From an uncultured Flavobacteriaceae bacterium (lineage in GTDB: Bacteria > Bacteroidota > Bacteroidia > Flavobacteriales > Flavobacteriaceae), in NCBI GenBank assembly GCA_913065125.1, contig CAJYAG010000001.1:496001-560000 (forward strand): 64,000 bases of DNA. The letters run 5' to 3'. The notes under the pieces are model-generated. The model ran no database searches. It was not told the origin of the DNA and saw nothing but the letters and a program-made list of their open reading frames with translations. A program made the translations under genes and the position numbers. Positions 63,485 through 64,000 of the stretch are shown one piece after another; positions within the stretch are counted from its first letter, which is position 1, and each line of letters begins with the position of its first letter.

Positions 63485-63793
63485 CTAAAACTTATTATGA
63501 TCCTTATTCATTTCTTCTTGTATTTTACGCTCTTCCCATTTTTTACCAAAAAAATTGAACTTATACACATTTAAACCGTGAAATATTAAAACGATTCCCC
63601 ACCAAAAAAACAATCTATAATTGCTAATTTCTGTAAAAGCATCTAGAAAAGAATCTCCATAAGAAATATCTTTATAAATTCTTCTACCAATAAAAAAACC
63701 ATTGATAATTATATAAAAAGCAGCATGATTGTAAAAGCCTTTTAACTTTTCAACTCTCTTTTTCGCTTTTACGTATTTATTCTCTTCTATCAT
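63485..63793 (-). CDS. 2TM domain protein
   Basis: The 102-residue product has two membrane segments with a short loop (FYNHAAFYIIINGFFIGRRI and FFWWGIVLIFHGLNVYKFN), followed by GKKWEERKIQEEM, the 2TM-domain signature. It lies one base from the LytTR gene and three bases from the next 2TM gene, so these are one operon. Its job is unknown; it may be a sensor or adaptor for the regulator. Confidence 0.85.
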   Translation of the reverse strand: MIEENKYVKAKKRVEKLKGFYNHAAFYIIINGFFIGRRIYKDISYGDSFLDAFTEISNYRLFFWWGIVLIFHGLNVYKFNFFGKKWEERKIQEEMNKDHNKF

Positions 63794-63796
63794 TTC

Positions 63797-64000
63797 TTAA
63801 AATTTAGATTTGCGTTCTTCTTCTTCCATAATTTCTTTTAGCTTTTTCTCTTCCCAGTTTTTTCCTACAACATTAAATCCGAAAACGCCTAACCAATGAA
63901 AAAAGATTCCAATTCCCCAAAAAAACCAAGTAGAATACACTCCAAAGTTTTGAATCACCTCTTCAAGTGAATCTCCTCCATCATTCATTAAACCAAAAAT
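63797..64000 (-). CDS. 2TM domain protein, 5' end outside the window
   Basis: The visible 67 codons carry only the second half of a 2TM domain (STWFFWGIGIFFHWLGVFGF and GKNWEEKKLKEIMEEE). The frame is open to the window edge through the ATG at 63988, so the true start is further upstream, and that ATG is not the start. It could belong to the 2TM-kinase of the same operon, or be a separate 2TM protein. Confidence 0.75.
   Translation of the reverse strand: MFGLMNDGGDSLEEVIQNFGVYSTWFFWGIGIFFHWLGVFGFNVVGKNWEEKKLKEIMEEEERKSKF

Overview
The window looks like a chromosomal segment of a marine-type member of the Flavobacteriaceae (Bacteroidota). The DNA is AT-rich. Genes are often preceded by the Bacteroidota promoter (TTG, about 19 bases, TAnnTTTG) rather than by Shine-Dalgarno sites. 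One giant secreted protein ends in a type IX secretion sorting domain. Many genes belong to families typical of the group (DUF3822, 2TM domain, DUF4268, LpxR-like, SurA-like trio with MoxR). The genus (Polaribacter- or Tenacibaculum-like) is a guess. No rRNA, CRISPR array, phage or transposase was seen. Two tRNA genes are present.

Layout. 1-8.2 kb: the end of a sensor kinase, a pentapeptide-repeat secreted protein, two paralogous long-chain acyl-CoA synthetases each starting just behind a terminator, a secreted alpha/beta hydrolase, and a secreted protein of unknown function with a strongly structured leader. 8.3-17 kb: msrA, dnaX, a glucosaminidase, a cation/proton antiporter, miaE, DUF4268, DUF4870 and mnmE, with a repeat-rich gap at 14.8-15.1 kb. 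17-24.8 kb: the most unusual part. A 932-bp block (short C-rich RNA gene, small outer-membrane barrel gene, hairpins with a GUAGGG loop) occurs twice with no difference seen. Each copy is followed by an output-less receiver protein, and next to them lie a NarL-type regulator and a seven-PAS hybrid-free histidine kinase. 25-32.7 kb: a 2576-residue protein full of thrombospondin type 3 calcium repeats, secreted by type IX secretion.

32.7-64 kb is mostly housekeeping: cysteine desulfurase, Smr protein, tandem PPK2 kinases, LpxR-like deacylase, RecD-like helicase, DUF3822-rsmD, a GH29 fucosidase, the SurA-like/MoxR operon, an ATPase-recQ-fmt operon, HU, YqgE, a class IV aminotransferase, a START-like protein, tRNA-Met and tRNA-Gly, rhomboid, an LpxL-like acyltransferase, a class V PLP enzyme, glmM, a class A beta-lactamase-fold lipoprotein, rpsA, and a LytTR regulator behind 2TM-domain proteins that run off the window edge.

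How it may work together. The 17-24.8 kb region can be read as one signalling module. The kinase and NarL-type regulator would act on promoters that share TACCTAT followed by TTTG 26 bases later (the heptamer fits the NarL-family TACYYMT consensus), switching on C-rich small RNAs and the barrel proteins, while the receiver-only proteins would compete for phosphate. The 7-base complementarity between the GUAGGGA loops here and a UCCCUAC loop in the leader of the 7.36 kb gene suggests RNA-RNA contacts. This reading is inference. What is seen directly is the duplication, the shared motifs and the hairpins.
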